The translations under genes and the position numbers were made by a program. A DNA stretch of 64,000 bases, taken from NCBI GenBank assembly GCA_037176885.1, contig JAWWNJ010000088.1, forward strand, positions 434,001 through 498,000, written 5' to 3'. The stretch comes from Favolaschia claudopus (taxonomy: Eukaryota > Basidiomycota > Agaricomycetes > Agaricales > Mycenaceae). The notes beneath the pieces were generated by a model, which did no database searches, was not told where the DNA came from, and was given only the letters and a program-made list of their open reading frames with translations. This document shows, one piece after another, positions 22,980 to 35,646 of this stretch (position 1 is its first letter; each line of letters begins with the position of its first letter).

Positions 22980-24337
22980 TCACATCAACGGAGCCAAGAC
23001 AGATCTTTCGCGAACCCACCGATCCGAACACCCCTCCATCAAATACTCCATCCCCAATTCAACCGCTTTCACCGACTCTTCCGGCGGACCCCAACCAACT
23101 TGAGGTGTGATCGCCACCAAATGCTGCAAAAATTTCATTCAGCATTTTTTTTTCAATCCATCTTTTCTTCAAGAGCATTCGACTCACCGCCCCAACATGT
23201 TTCGCCGCCACATTCGCAAAATGCTCCTTGACCATCCCACCACAAGACCTCCGATACTCGCTTAGGAACGCCTCAATCAAACCCCTCGCACTCTCCCCCG
23301 CCGTCGCCTTCTTGAATATATCCAAACAAAGCATTTCCGCGCAAAATTGCCCTACATCAAGCGCCGCGACGCCCGCCTTGGCCAATTCCCAGTCAATGAC
23401 ATATACGCTATCGAGCGCGGAATTGGCGCGCAGGTTGACCATGACGTTCCCCGTCCAGAAGTCCCCCATTGTAAGCGTCTGCCGCGACGTCTGGATCTCT
23501 TCCGTGCGTTCGCTGATGATGGCGCGGATGTCGTCCAAATCGGATTCGGGCACGGGAAATTCTGGGAGGAGGGACACGGCGGGATGAGGCGGAGTGGATG
23601 TGAGCGTGGATATGAGACGGCCGTAGGTTATCCAGGAGGTTATTGCCTGTTAACCATAGTGAGCAATTCAAGACTGACTAGAAGCACTCGGAGAGAAGAA
23701 ATCAAGATACTTACCTTCCCCTGCTCATTCTCGAAAAACACGTCCAGCACCTTTGAATTCTCCTCCCTCGCACCCCACGCATGCAGCCTCCCAAGAAACT
23801 CCCCCAGCGCACGACCAATCTCCCGCGCCACTTCCACTGAAGGCGGGTTCTCCCCCATCATCAAGGCCTTCAAATTCATCGACCCCTCGCCGCAATCCTC
23901 CATAATGATGACATCCGCTTCTTCATCAAAGTGATACACCTCTGGTACCGCCGCCGCGCTGACACTACCGGCAGAGACGACGTGTTGCTTGACCTGGCGC
24001 AGAGCCTCGACTTCGAAGGTCTGAATATTATAACCATATCATCAATCTCGTTCTTTTACAGTCACGGGAAAAACATGGGACTCACCTGCCGCTTCAAATC
24101 AAACGCCATCTCAACACGACTCGCCACATACGGTCTCGCATGCTTCGCAACGAGAGTTTTCTTCCCCTCGTACGGCTCCACAAGATGCAGTCGGAACGCA
24201 AAGTTTCCCGTTCCACCAGTCAAGGCGGTGACGGTGTGAGATGCGAATTTCGTGGAGGCGAGGTAGGATTGGAGGCCGGTGGGGGTAGAGAGGTCGTGTT
24301 TCTCGTTTGCTTGGTTGGCGGAGGATGTGGAAGACAT
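22980..24337 (-). CDS. APH-fold (aminoglycoside phosphotransferase/choline-kinase-like) kinase
   Basis: ATG 24337 (MSSTSSANQANEKHD). Four exons are inferred with introns near 24080-24020, 23710-23650 and 23190-23130. Landmarks: GGTGNFAFRLHL (nucleotide loop), KKTLVAKH (ATP-contacting Lys), VIIMEDCGEGS (hinge), TMGDFWTGNVMVNL (catalytic loop: Asp and Asn kept, the usual preceding His replaced by Met) and VYVIDWELAKAG (metal-binding Asp). The C-terminus HLVAITPQVGWGPPEESVK ends at TGA 22980. The substrate is unknown; fungal members of this fold phosphorylate small molecules. A close paralogue lies in opposite orientation at 27674-29003, with similarity continuing past the stop codon. Confidence 0.82.
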
Positions 24338-24919
24338 TGTTTGGGAGGCTCAGTGTTGGAGTCGGGGACTTTGCTGGGGAGAAAAAGTAGTCTTTGAGTT
24401 TGCCCAGCGTTTGAGTTATGAGAATTACGTCGAAACACCAACCTGAGAAGTAGAATTTGAAGCTTGAGTTTGAAAGCGCGGTCCTCTGAAACGCTCGTAG
24501 TATGCTGATATCCTACGTGCACGGCATCGATATATGAACGAGGAAATGAGTCAGGTTGAGTCAGACTAGGACCGCCAGCGGCTCACGGCTCGCGACAGGC
24601 AGATCCGCCTCCGCGTCGTCGACGTCGACGTTGAAGAGAGGATCTCGAGATGCGTGTCAATAATTCCCAAATTGGGCTAATTTTTGCGCTTTTTTGCTTT
24701 TTTGCGATTATTAGAGTTCACTGGCAGGCGCAATTTCGTAGAATCGCAGTGCTCATGGAGGCTCATGGCCTTCGCTGATCGGGGCGTCATTAGATAGTCG
24801 ATATATCAAGAACGTATGTTGTAAGGATCGGCCCCTGGCTCTAATATTACACTCTACTAGTAAAAAGTCACAACAGCCTCGAAGACACAAAAAAACCCAA
24901 CAACCGCAGGAGAATCAAA
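24338..24919. other. Intergenic
   Basis: Between the kinase start and the 3' end of the fucosyltransferase-like gene. Nothing recognisable beyond AT-rich sequence around 24660-24720. Confidence 0.5.
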
Positions 24920-26701
24920 TCAATGGTCATCAGCCCCAGGCTTCCCCCAATTTACAATCCTCACAACCCCACCCTGCCACGCCTCAACCCGATGCGCCGC
25001 AATCAACGACACCGTTGACACCCTCGTCCCCACCATCCCCATCCCGCCCGACTGAATCGCCGCATCCAGAATCAAAGGGTACCACCCATTGAACCTATCG
25101 ATCGTCTCACTATGATCGATGCGATACCACCCAAACTCCTTCACCTCATCCCAGAACTTGCTGTCCGTCTCGTCGCTCGTGACAATGACGTGCTCGATGG
25201 ACAATCCTTTCTTGGTTTGGAGCAGCTCGGCTTTGACTTCCTCGACGCGCCGGGCGTAGGTGGAGAGCGGGGCGAAGCATTCTTCGCGTGGACGGGTGCA
25301 CCAGGTGCCAAAGTCGCCGTGGCGGACGTGGACGGCGATGTACTGTGCGGAGGGGGAAAAAGATGAATTAGCATTCAGATTGGATGGACGAGGGCAAGAC
25401 GTACGGGAGGGATGCTTTCGTTTTCATGGATGTCGAGTGTCCGGCGGAGGTAGTCCCGAGAGAGGGCTTCTATCCGAGGGTTCCAGTGCAGATGCTTGCC
25501 TACGAGGCGCCAGCCGGTGCTGTACTCCGTCATGTACTCGTGGGGCTATATTTATGATTTCAAAGAAATCAGCTTGGATGGCAGGAAGGATTCGAAACGC
25601 ACCGAGAAATTGGATACCCAATACATGTGGTCGAAGCATGTGAGCTGCTCGTCGGGAGGGAGCGACAGCTTGAGGCGTGGCGACTGCGTCGGGGTACGAA
25701 GACTCTTCCTCCGCATGTCGGGGAATGTGAGCGCCATAAGGCCAGCGAACTTCGCGTGGTGCTGGTCGTCTTGGGACAGCTTGATCGAGGGAGGGGGCGT
25801 GGTCCACGATATATCTCGAAGGATATTATTATAATTCCGCGACGGTTCAGACCGATACATCAAAGGTAATACTCACCGAGATGGAGAATCCCAGGCGCCC
25901 GGCTGGGATGCGGGTTCTTGTTCCGTGTACTGACTCCTTTCCAGATGCTCCAGCAGCCTAATGGGTCGACAGTCGTGCTGTTCCGATCCTGCTGACCCCG
26001 TGAGCATCGTAGCACGAAAAAGAATGCAAGCTGCTTAAGCGCACCTTGACTTGCCACCATTCGAGAATGGGTTTACCCAGCGCCTTGGAGAGCCTGGGCA
26101 CATCGAACATCACCCCAAAGTCGATGGGAGGCACGGTTTTATTCGTCGTGTGGCGGACCTGTGCCGGGGTAAAGAAAGGCAGTACGGGGACACGTTCGGT
26201 CAATATGGCGAGAAAGATCAAGTTCATCTGCGGGGAAAGTCGTCAGCAAAAGCAGCGCGAGTGGGAACCGGAGACATCGTACATATCCTATGAGATCGTT
26301 CGCTGACGAAGAAGTCAGCGTTGGACAGTCAAAGCACAGATGAGATGCGCACTGTATCCAGTTCCCGGCCAAGACGTGATGTATTGCACATCATCTCGCA
26401 AATTATCTGGACTCCGTTGAGCCACAACTACTAGATCAAGAAAGATGAGCAACGTACCTCGGAATGCGTCGGTTGGAGGGCCATTCAAAAGATCCCGGAC
26501 AGCCTGAGAAGGAGGGGGAGCGTTTGACGGAATCTCTGCCTGGGGCACGAATACATCATGGTGGGGACACGGGGGGTCTACGGAGGATACACGACCGGCG
26601 TAGTAGCCTACAAAGCCCAGAAACAAAGCAGCGAAAAGAACTCGAGGACTTGGGCGACGCAGAAACGAGGGCGAGCTTCGGAGAGGGCTCAGGATAGACA
26701 T
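24920..26701 (-). CDS. Type II membrane protein of the O-fucosyltransferase-like ('ppg4'-annotated) family
   Basis: ATG 26701 gives a short basic N-terminus and one membrane anchor (VLFAALFLGFVGYYAG), as in Golgi type II glycosyltransferases. After a Pro-rich stem and a small intron come YITSWPGTGYTNDLIGYMN and LAILTERVPVLPFFTP, then PPIDFGVMFDVPRLSKAL, FDHMYWVSNF, YIAVHVRHGDFGTWC (the basic HxRxGD-type donor motif of the GDP-fucose O-fucosyltransferase superfamily) and HVIVTSDETDSKFWDEV near the C-terminus. TGA is at 24920. About eight exons with 50-60-base introns are indicated. Protein or glycan fucosylation in the secretory pathway is inferred; the acceptor is unknown. The gene sits between two inverted kinase paralogues. 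Confidence 0.72.
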
Positions 26702-27673
26702 GAAGGTAGGATTGGAGTGATTAGAGGGGACGTTTGCCTATATACTTTGTCTGCGACACAGGAGAACACAGGAGTAATCTTGTCTCAATTTTTTCACTTG
26801 GGTTAGTCGGCACAGCCGCTTAGAGGAGATTTGATCCATGGATGCAATTCAGAGAATACAGCGATTTTCTAACGCTGATTTCGGAGACGCGGAGGGAGAA
26901 AGCAAGAAAGAGCTGAGGAGGCGACTGCCACAGCCGCTCGCCAGCAGAAATCTGAGGAAATATTTTCGATTCCTTTTTTTGGCCTCGGGAGGTGAAGTGT
27001 TGAGACAGGGAGGCGGCAGAAGAGATTCCAGCGCACGACTCCTGAAGTATAGAAAGTCTTTGGAGATGCAGCGGGTGTGCAGCTGTACATGTGTGCTGGC
27101 AGACAATGGTGGACGCGTCATCACGCAAAATTTCCTTATATTGGTCATCGGCAAGCTAGGTCTTCGAGCTCTATGGGCTCGTGCTGAGGAAGGAGAAGAA
27201 AAGGGGCCGGGTGTGCGGGGAGTTTGGCCGTCCCGGCCGACTGCGCTTTGCCGCGAGCGACTATGCAGCGGCGGGAAAGGGAGTCGGAAGAAGGCCGAAC
27301 CCGTACGCAAAAGCGACCGAGGGTCTGGATGAAGGAGACCCGCAGCCACTAGAGCGTAAGTCACAGAAAAGAAAGCGGGTGGGTGGGCAAAAGCTGAGCT
27401 GAAGGCGAGAAAGACGCGTCGAAGAGCCTCGAGAGCAGACGCGTCGATGAGCGGAGGTAATCAGGAGATCAGTGGCTATGTCGGCAGGCGCGGCACGATC
27501 CGCCGTCACAGTGCTCTTGCCTAGCTTGCCGTCCACTCAGCCTTTGGCTGAGCTCCCAGTAACTTTGTACGCGACTAAAGCCGGAGGTGCTGGAAGAGTC
27601 TAACTCGGCCGAACTCGCTTTCTTACTGGATCTAGGTGTGCAAAGAATGAGTATTCAGGACCCTCAGGTCAAA
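26702..27673. other. Divergent promoter region
   Basis: Lies between two divergently transcribed genes. Several open frames overlap on both strands (up to 171 codons) but none shows family features or clean splice signals. In-frame ATG 27647 may be an alternative start for the next gene. Confidence 0.45.
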
Positions 27674-29003
27674 ATGTCGGGCCAATTACATGAAAACGAC
27701 CTCTCCGTCCCCACCGGCGTCCAAAGCTACCTGAGTTCCACGAAATTCGCCTGTCATACCGTTACACCATTAATCGGCGGGGGTGGTAATTGGACTTTTC
27801 GCCTGCATCTTCTGGAACCATTTGACGGCAAGAAAACGTTGGTCGCGAAACATTCACGGGGGTATTCTGCGGGCGATGCACCGATTGCGCTTGATATCGA
27901 GAGACAGGTCAGTTTCCGTTGTTCAAATTTGTGCATTTCTAAACCGTAGTAACGAAAATGCCCGATGTGTATCCAGGCCTTCGAAGTCGAAGCCCTTCGA
28001 AGAGTCAAACGAAATGTGTTGTGTCGCGACGGCCTTGCGACGGTGCCGACGGTGTATCACTTCGACGAAGAGGCGCATGTTGTTATCATGGAGGATTGCG
28101 GGGAGGGGTCACAGACCTTGAAAGCTTTGATGAGGGAGAGTCCACCCACCCCGGCTGTTGCGCAGGATATCGGTCGTGCGCTTGGCGAGTTTCTTGGCCG
28201 GCTCCATTTGTGGGGTACCAATGACTCGAAACTCTTGGACTACTTTTGTCAGAATGAATTAGGCAAGGTAAGTACGAAGTACTGTGTGCCAATCGCTTCC
28301 AGTACTCGAGCAATTTGTCAACAGAAAATTACCTCTTGGATAACCTACGACCGCATCATACCCATGCTCACATCCACCCCACCCCACCCCGCCGTCTCCC
28401 TCCTTCGAGAACCCGTTCCTGAATCAGACCTCGACGACATCCGCGCCATCATCAGCGAACGCACAAAGGAGATCCACACCTCCCGCGAGACGTTCACCAT
28501 GGGCGACTTCTGGACAGGGAACATCCTGGTCAACCTCCGCGCCAACCCTGATCATGACGGCTCGCCGAGATCGTTCGCCAGCGTGTACGTCGTCGACTGG
28601 GAGCTCGCCAAGGCAGGCGTCGCCGCCCTCGATGTAGGGCAGTTCTGCGCGGAAATGCTTTGTTTGGATATCTTCCACCGGGAGTCGGCGGGGGATAGTT
28701 CGAGGAAGCTGGTTGAGGCGTTTTTGACAGAGTATCGCAGAAATTATGGCGGGCTGATGAAAGAGCCTTTTGCAAATGTGGCGGCGAAGCATGTTGGAGC
28801 GGTGAGTCTTTTTGCTTGAATAAAAAATCGCGAGGCTGATTGAGGACTCGGACGAGCAGCATCTGGTCACGATCGCGCCGGAAGTAAATTGGGGTCCACC
28901 TGAAGAGTCGGTGAAAGCGGTTGAGCTGGGGTTGGAGTATTTGATGGAAGGATGCTCGGATCGGTGGGTTCGCGAAAGATCCATCTTGGCTCCGTTGATG
29001 TGA
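27674..29003 (+). CDS. APH-fold kinase, paralogue of 22980-24337
   Basis: ATG 27674 (MSGQLHENDLSVPTG). Landmarks: IGGGGNWTFRLHL, KKTLVAKH, VVIMEDCGEGSQ, TMGDFWTGNILVNL and VYVVDWELAKAG, all in the same order as the paralogue, with the same His-to-Met change before the catalytic GD. Introns sit at the same places (near 27909-27975, 28268-28323 and 28802-28859) and the protein ends HLVTIAPEVNWGPPEES...LAPLM with TGA 29001-29003. An insertion of about seven residues (HDGSPRS-like) before SVYVVDWE distinguishes it. No break was seen. Same biochemical inference and uncertainty as the paralogue. Confidence 0.82.
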
Positions 29004-29622
29004 GGCATTGTACTGGAAGTAGTTTCTTGTTCAATGCTGTTGTAAATCATCTGCTCATCCAGAAAGAATCACAACGATATTGACATGAAGCTGTAATCGT
29101 TCACACCTCCCTTAAACTAAGACAAATACCACTCATCCTCGCATCCGAATTAGGAAATAAATGAGCTGGGTCACGATTACCCACTTATTTCGTTGTGGAG
29201 GCAATTTGATTGACTTGCTGCGACATCTGCCAGGGCCCAGATATGGTCCAGTAATGCACTTGATTGAATTGCTTCTCACGACTCAAAAGCCTAAGAGGAA
29301 TGGGGTCATGGGCAGAGGCCCGGAAAGTGTGACGTCACATGTCACGCTTTCCGTGCGCTGTAGGCGGCCACCCCCTCCCTTTTGCTGGTGCTACGCGCTT
29401 TGCGGGCGCTGCTTTTTTCTCCGGTGCCAACCTTTTGCTGGGGGGATTTTTTCCCCTGTTTTTCTTGATTTTTTTCCAGTGGAGAATTGAGTTTTGAATT
29501 GAATAAAAAGTACATATGTACACAAAAAATTGAAACAAGGAAGGAAGGGTTGCGGGCGCCGGCCCCGACGGCTGTGGTTTTCCACCCCAGACTCCGACCG
29601 CTGTGCGGGGCTTCTGCTCACT
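29004..29622. other. Non-coding, with a CRE-like palindrome
   Basis: The first ~80 bases still match the 3' flank of the inverted paralogue. Near 29320-29352 GGAAAGTGTGAC...GTCACGCTTTCC forms an imperfect hairpin with TGACGTCA inside. No gene seen. Confidence 0.5.
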
Positions 29623-30521
29623 GCGGTGAAACGGTGCGTGTAGGTGTGAGCGTGAAATATACCGAAATATAAAATCACAAAATCCAATCCAATACGATGT
29701 GTGTGTGTGTGTGTTCGGGGTGGCAGGAGCACGTATCGTCCCTCAGAATACTTGTGCAAGCTTCAATCAATCAAGGTCGCTACGTTTGAGCGATACGAAC
29801 TACTAGATTGTCTAGCGAGAACGTAGGGGGCAAAACGATTCGCAGCGGGAGAAGCGAAGAGTCACTCTTTCTGAGACTTCGAAATGAGAAATTCTGAGTC
29901 TAGCGGGGAGGATCTCCGTGCCAATAGAAAAGTGTCGCCCGGTAGTGGATCGTCAACCGGCGAGAAGCTTTCTGGATGACAACCGGCGGGCAGAAGGCGC
30001 GGCTCAGCGGGACGGGGTTCTTATACGACCGGCGCGGCTCTGGCGAAAAGCGGGGCTCTTACGTCAATGGCGCGGTGAAACGGTGCGTGTAGGTGTAGGC
30101 GTGAAATATACCGAAATATAAAATCACAAAATCTAATCCAATACGATGTGTGTGTGTGTGTGTGTTCGGGGTGGCAGGAGCACGTATCGTCCCTCAGAAT
30201 ACTTGTGCAAGCTTCAATCAATCAAGGTCGCTACGTTTGAGCGATACGAACTACTAGATTGTCTAGCGAGAACGTAGGGGGCAAAACGATTCGCAGCGGG
30301 AGAAGCGAAGAGTCACTCTTTCTGAGACTTCGAAATGAGAAATTCTGAGTCTAGCGGGGAGGGTCTCCGTGCCAATAGAAAAGCGTCGCCCGGTAGTGGA
30401 TCGTCAACCGGCAAGAAGCTTTCTGGATGACAACCGGCGGGCAGAAGGCGCGGCTCAGCGGGACGGGGTTCTTATACGACTGGCGCGGCTCTGGCGAGAA
30501 GCGGGGCTCTTATGTCGATGG
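29623..30521 (+). repeat. 449-bp tandem duplication
   Basis: The sequence starting GCGGTGAAACGGTGCGTGTAG at 29623 recurs at 30072 with only scattered differences (GAGGATCTCC/GAGGGTCTCC; CGGCGAGAAG/CGGCAAGAAG). Each copy contains a (GT)8-9 microsatellite at about 29697 and 30146. It may be part of a degraded retroelement; no coding support. Confidence 0.88.
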
Positions 30522-32491
30522 CGCGGACACTAACAGTGACCCGGGCAGTTACACCACTACGCGGCGGCGAGCTCGAACGGGGGTCTTGGTTATACCGCGG
30601 AACGGCTGGCACACGGGGCGTCGACGGCGCGGAATCAAGCACGAACGGGGGTCTTGGTTATACCGCGGAACGGCAAGAAACGGGGCTTCGTATTTCAGGA
30701 GGGCTCGGGCTCAAAGGCTGGCGGGGCTCTCGAAGTTCTGGCGGCTCGGTATGCCACAAGTCTTTCCGTATCACTCGAGTCTCTCTCAGATATCAAGTCT
30801 AGTCTCTTTCAAAGTTCAATTCAAATTCTAGAGTCCGCTACAAACTGCCCTTGTCTACGGGTAGGTAATTGACTGCGTAACCAAAAGTACACCGGGAGAT
30901 TAAATACATGCAGCGGGAGCAGAAACAACCAAATAAAATCATGATGAGAGAGTGTCCAAGTTTGATGCCGCGCCCGCTGGGAACCAATGGTATATTCAGG
31001 ATTGCGAGTCGTGAGTGAAAAGACTGCCTCCCGGAGAAAGTCCATGCGGGCGGGAGGGTATTGCGCCTTATTGCAGTGCAATGGCGTGCTGGTTGCCATG
31101 TCTTCAAGGAGGGACACGAAATATCTTCTTCATAATGGCTGCTTGCCGCCGGTCGAGTAAAGGTCAAGGTCACCTCCCGCTGTCCGTACAGGCGGCGGCT
31201 CGAGTGCGGTCAAGTTCTTCTATGTCCTTCTGTCATCAGGAAAGAGGCTCCCGCTAGAAGCAGGGCAAGCCGATATAATCCAAGGGTTCGCCACTCGCCG
31301 AGAGACTCCCCGATATCAACGGTATTTGACACCGGCATCGTCGGTTGGCCTTCCCGCTGGTGAACCCGAGGCAGCCGATGCTCCCCGCTTGATCTGGTCC
31401 ATCCGCCGGCCCTAGTTGGGTCCTCGGCGATAAGCCCGCTGCTCGAGTAGGATCAAGTCTTCCTTGATCTGGCCCTCCCGCTAGGTCTTAGTCGACCCGC
31501 CGAAAGTGATGTTCCCGGCGGCATGTCCCCGCCAGTACTAATGAGTTCGTCTGTCCGTCCGTCTGATTCGTCTATGGTGGGTCGGCGGTTTAACGCCTAA
31601 CTTCAGGGTTTTGGTAATCCCTCTTGGTGGCCTCCGGCACCTTAAGGCAACGGTTTCCCGCTACTCTCTTGGCCCAACAGTAGTAGTAGTTGAAGTCAGA
31701 GTCCCGTTCCCATGTTTAGGGAGACGTCGCTAAGCTCCCGCTACCAGATGATGATGTCCCGCTGGCTTATCGGCCATCCTAAGCAATAAGATACTACCCT
31801 CGAGGTAGAGTATATCTTCTGTAATCCTAGCCTCACTTCCTCCCGCTGATAGGTACAGAAATCGATAAATTTCTGTCGTTTCACGCGTAGCCGCTGAGCG
31901 GCCCTATCAACGGTAAGATATTTTTCCTTGCAAAGATGGTATATTAACGTGTGTTCCCAGGTCTCTTCCCTGCTCGTGTTTGAACCATCTTTGCGCTACC
32001 CGTTGAATACGGATTTTTTTCAACGCTGCTGGCTTACGTGGAATGGTACAAGCCACTATCTCAGTTTGACACTGACCTCGGCATGTATAAAATCGCGCCG
32101 GCTTTTCACAACCACGCTCGGTGTGCTTCAATTATTCCAGTTACTCAAATCTCTTGTAGTTGTCATCTCATCCCTTGCTTCCCTCGCCATGTCGATCGTA
32201 CTCTAACCACGGACGATATTCTGGACAAGTGCCAATCTTTTTATTTGAATTGTTATCTCAGGCATATTGACTTTGTCTTACTTGGAGGCGTTAAATAGTT
32301 GATTTCACTCGATAATATCTCGCTCTATTGTTGTTCTCCGCCAATGTTCGAATTTTCTTGTTGTGACGGACTGGTAGTCCGATTTAAGCGCCCACAAGCG
32401 CCCATATCATGATATCATCACACTTTGATGTGCGCACGGTTCCCGACACTCTACCGCATGTTCGTCAAATTGTTATAGTTCAGACTACTTA
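30522..32491. other. Gene-free stretch with recurrent CCCGCT
   Basis: About ten CCCGCT words (often TCCCGCTRG) are spread between 31180 and 31850 without regular spacing. Open frames are short. Possibly eroded transposable-element sequence; nothing else is recognised. Confidence 0.4.
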
Positions 32492-33230
32492 CAGCTGTTT
32501 GCAAAGCTAATGGCACCTCTTGGTTTTTGATGAAAAGAAAGCATTCCAAATATCCCATCTTTCCTCTCTCATAACTCACTCAATTTTCAACCAATTCATA
32601 CAGTTTAAGCTTTGTTTTGTACCGGTTAGGGAGGGGCTCCTGGCCGCCGGCAAATGTCGGCCATTACCTCCCGAAATGTGATGGCATCATGCCGAGCACA
32701 TAGGGACGACCGGGATGTGATTTGCCTCGTTCTGGCTCAATTTTGAACGGTTTTGGAGGCCATAAAGCTATAGTAGCAGGAGAACAAGGTCTGTGTCAGG
32801 TCTGCAATCACACCTTTTGGAAATATCTAGATACAATGACTCAGTGCCGAGAAAGATCCCAGGGTGAGTGATTTCATTCTACTGCTAGTGGTTTGTGGTT
32901 GTCTTACATTTTGAGCTTGCAGATCTCATTACTTACACAATGACTACATAGTCTCAAATATTGAAGTGATTCTGAACAAAAATGAACAAGTTTCCTCAGT
33001 TTCATTGTTCGTATTACCGCCGATGACCTGCAATGAAGGGACACAAAGGAATCAGATTAGGGGGCGGTTTGGGTATACGATGAAAGCCCTGTAAAAATGC
33101 TACAGAATGAGCCCAAAATTATGCTCATTGGCCTATAAATGGTTGTGTAAGGAGCAATACAACTTCGGACATTTAAATTGCTCTTTATGAACAAAATGAT
33201 CGGAAGTGCCATTAGCTTTGCAAACAGCTG
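32492..33230. mobile_element. MITE-like element, 739 bp, TA target duplication
   Basis: The left end CAGCTGTTTGCAAAGCTAAT... is mirrored at the right end by ...ATTAGCTTTGCAAACAGCTG (about 25-bp terminal inverted repeats). Each end is flanked by TA (32490-32491 and 33231-33232). No coding frame. TA duplications suit Tc1/mariner-type mobilisation. A third copy of the same end stands at 63287. Confidence 0.82.
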
Positions 33231-33232
33231 TA

Positions 33233-33905
33233 AAATACAGTGCCCTATAGAGACGACATACACAGTGTACTCTTTGTCGCCTTCGGCTTCAATACAGAGC
33301 ATCTGTTGCCATCTGTAGCCGCTCCCGTCAGCTACAAGGTGTTACATCTCGCTACAGTTACAACCGGGCAGCTACAGAGACTACATATTTTCCCTCCCAG
33401 CTACGTAGGATTTGCTTTTTCCTGCCAGTGATGTAATGTCGAGCAGATACTCTGCTGCCTCGTCGGACTGACTCAGGACCCATATGACTACAGCTGAACT
33501 CATGTCTGACTTTCTCGTCATGCTTATGATAGGTATTTTACAGATGAGGCACTGGGACACACAAGACGGGAACTAAGCTGAGTACCCGGTTCAACAATTA
33601 GCTGTTGAAAGGTCCGATGGCGATTGATAGATAAAATTTGATATTTTCTCTCTGTTTCGAGGCGGGACCCACAAAGACTGAAATCAACCGGTGAGTTGAG
33701 AATGAAGCGCACTGTTGAGATCATGAACCGAGAATGGATATAGGGCTTTTAGACAGCGACTCCGTCAAGACTTAGTCTTGATTTTCAATAGCTCCTAGCG
33801 CTCGTCTACTTCCCCACCTGTTTATGCGGCAGTTTGAATATCAATGGACGCAATGTGTTCACTGTCTACTAAGAATGTATATTTTCTGTACTATCTCTTT
33901 TGCAC
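33233..33905. other. Non-coding stretch
   Basis: Repeated GCTACA words near 33325-33405. No gene seen. Confidence 0.4.
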
Positions 33906-33914
33906 CTTGATGAT

Positions 33915-34408
33915 CAGTCTCCTACCCAGCCTCACTTCCGAGTGCTGGGGAGTCACTGAGGGCGTAAATTCCCTATGTGTAATATTGATTGACAAATTTG
34001 ATCTTATTACTCCCGAACTTCAAACCCCCAACACTCTCCAGGGAGGCTGGCATAAAACAACTGTAAACAACATAGCCACATTTCAGAAAAATATTCGTCG
34101 TCGAAATCTTGTGGCCCAAGAAAATAGGTACCAGGTGCCAAGCAGTTCAGAAGCACACATAGAGGCTCCCCTTGGTTTTTTTATGGTCGAGGCAGATGAC
34201 GAGCCGACCAACGAAATAAATCCTTCAAGCAGGTGGCTATGTTGTTTACAGTTGTTTTATGCCAGCCTCCCTGGAGAGTGTTGGGGGTTTGAAGTTTGGG
34301 AGTAATAAGATCAAATTTGTCAATCAATATTACACATAGGGAATTTACAGTGAATCTACGCCCTCAGTGACTCCCCAACACTCGGAAGTGAGGCTGGGTA
34401 AGAGACTG
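33915..34408. mobile_element. Fold-back MITE, 494 bp, 9-bp target duplication
   Basis: The left arm 33915-34079 (CAGTCTCCTACCCAGCC...) and right arm 34233-34408 are long inverted copies separated by about 153 bases. Direct repeats CTTGATGAT lie immediately outside (33906-33914 and 34409-34417). Long inverted repeats with a 9-bp duplication point to Mutator-like mobilisation. The right arm has a small insertion relative to the left. Confidence 0.88.
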
Positions 34409-34481
34409 CTTGATGATGTGCTCACCCGCTTGAATCTTAGTGGCTGATCATTGCCTTTGAACACTACGTTGCCGGCCAATA

Positions 34482-34778
34482 GAGAGTTTGCGCAGAGCCA
34501 CCGGGAGCCGCCTGGTGGCTCTGACGGCATGCGCTGCTGGCGGCTCATCTCAACCAAAATTTGAGCCAGAGTTTTGGGGATTTGGGTTGGGGCTGGTAGT
34601 GTATGACTCTTCAAGCATAATGCATGTTTTAACACTTCTCAAACCTTGGTAGAAGTCGAGAAAATACAACTTTAGTCGTCGAATGTGCCACCCAAGCAGC
34701 CACCATAGTGTGGAGCCGCTCCACCACGCATGCCGTCAGAGCCACCAGGTGGCTCCCGGTGGCTCTGCGCAAACTCTC
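34482..34778. mobile_element. MITE, 297 bp, ~53-bp inverted ends, TA duplication
   Basis: GAGAGTTTGCGCAGAGCCAC at the left is mirrored by GTGGCTCTGCGCAAACTCTC at the right; the arms extend through the GACGGCATGCG block. Both ends are flanked by TA (34480-34481, 34779-34780). No coding frame. Confidence 0.85.
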
Positions 34779-34780
34779 TA

Positions 34781-35643
34781 ATGTTTGTCTTGACACGTCA
34801 GACTTCAAGTGGGGGTCAGCAGGTTCACTGATTTTCGGGTGCAAACAGTAGATTTGGTGAGTCATTGATTATTCTGGATTTTGTGATCCCGAACTCAGAC
34901 TTGCACTGGACCCAGAACCACAAGCAACGGTCCGAGAGAGGGCAATAGTATGTGCTATATTATTATTCTAGCTTTTCATATGTCGTAGTACATAGTTGAA
35001 TATACAATATTCATGAGAAAATGATCCGCAGACAAGGGCTTTGAATGGTGAAATTCTGCAAATTGAAATGCAGTGTAAATAGCGAAAGATTAGTAGTGTG
35101 CATATAACACACGCACCTTGAGCTGAAAAGTTTGCGGATGTCAATCCATGCACACTACTTTCAATGCTCCGGGCGCTTACTGGTGGCGGAACTGGAAGAG
35201 GCGGAGCAGGCGGTGGAGGTAGAGGGGGTGGAAGTGTAGGTGGAGGCAGTGGTTGCGGAAAATTGATGGTGTTGGTTTGCCTACATTTTCTGCCTGAGTT
35301 GTCGTGTTTTCCTCCCCATCCCGTCGTGCTGGATTGCGAGCAAAGAGAATTTGAAATGATTAGTCCTCGAGAAATAACAAGCGTCAACTTGAGTGAGTCT
35401 AAGCAAGTATCAGACAGAAATGAAGTAAATCTCTGAGAAAATGGAGAGGGAGGTTAGAGAGAAGAAAGGAAGATCAAAGGAATGACACTTACAACTTTGC
35501 AGCCAACCAATGCCTTTATGTTGAATGGGTTTCAAAATTTGAAAGAATGCAAGTTCAGCCAAGTTGTGCAGAAGCATCGCAGTGCAAAGGCACTACAATA
35601 GTTCTATGCATCCCTGGGTATCGCCAGATGCTTAAAAGTGTAA
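34781..35643. other. Non-coding, with a Gly/Pro-coding low-complexity block
   Basis: 35170-35262 is purine-rich GGNGGN repeat sequence, which reads as poly-Pro on the minus strand. No gene model could be supported. Confidence 0.4.
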
Positions 35644-35646
35644 TAA

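Noticed and set aside
29697..29714. GT repeat as a CRISPR-like or regulatory array
   Set aside because: Plain microsatellite; no spacers.
34345..34635. 96-codon open frame
   Set aside because: Its C-terminal part is simply the arm of the fold-back MITE.
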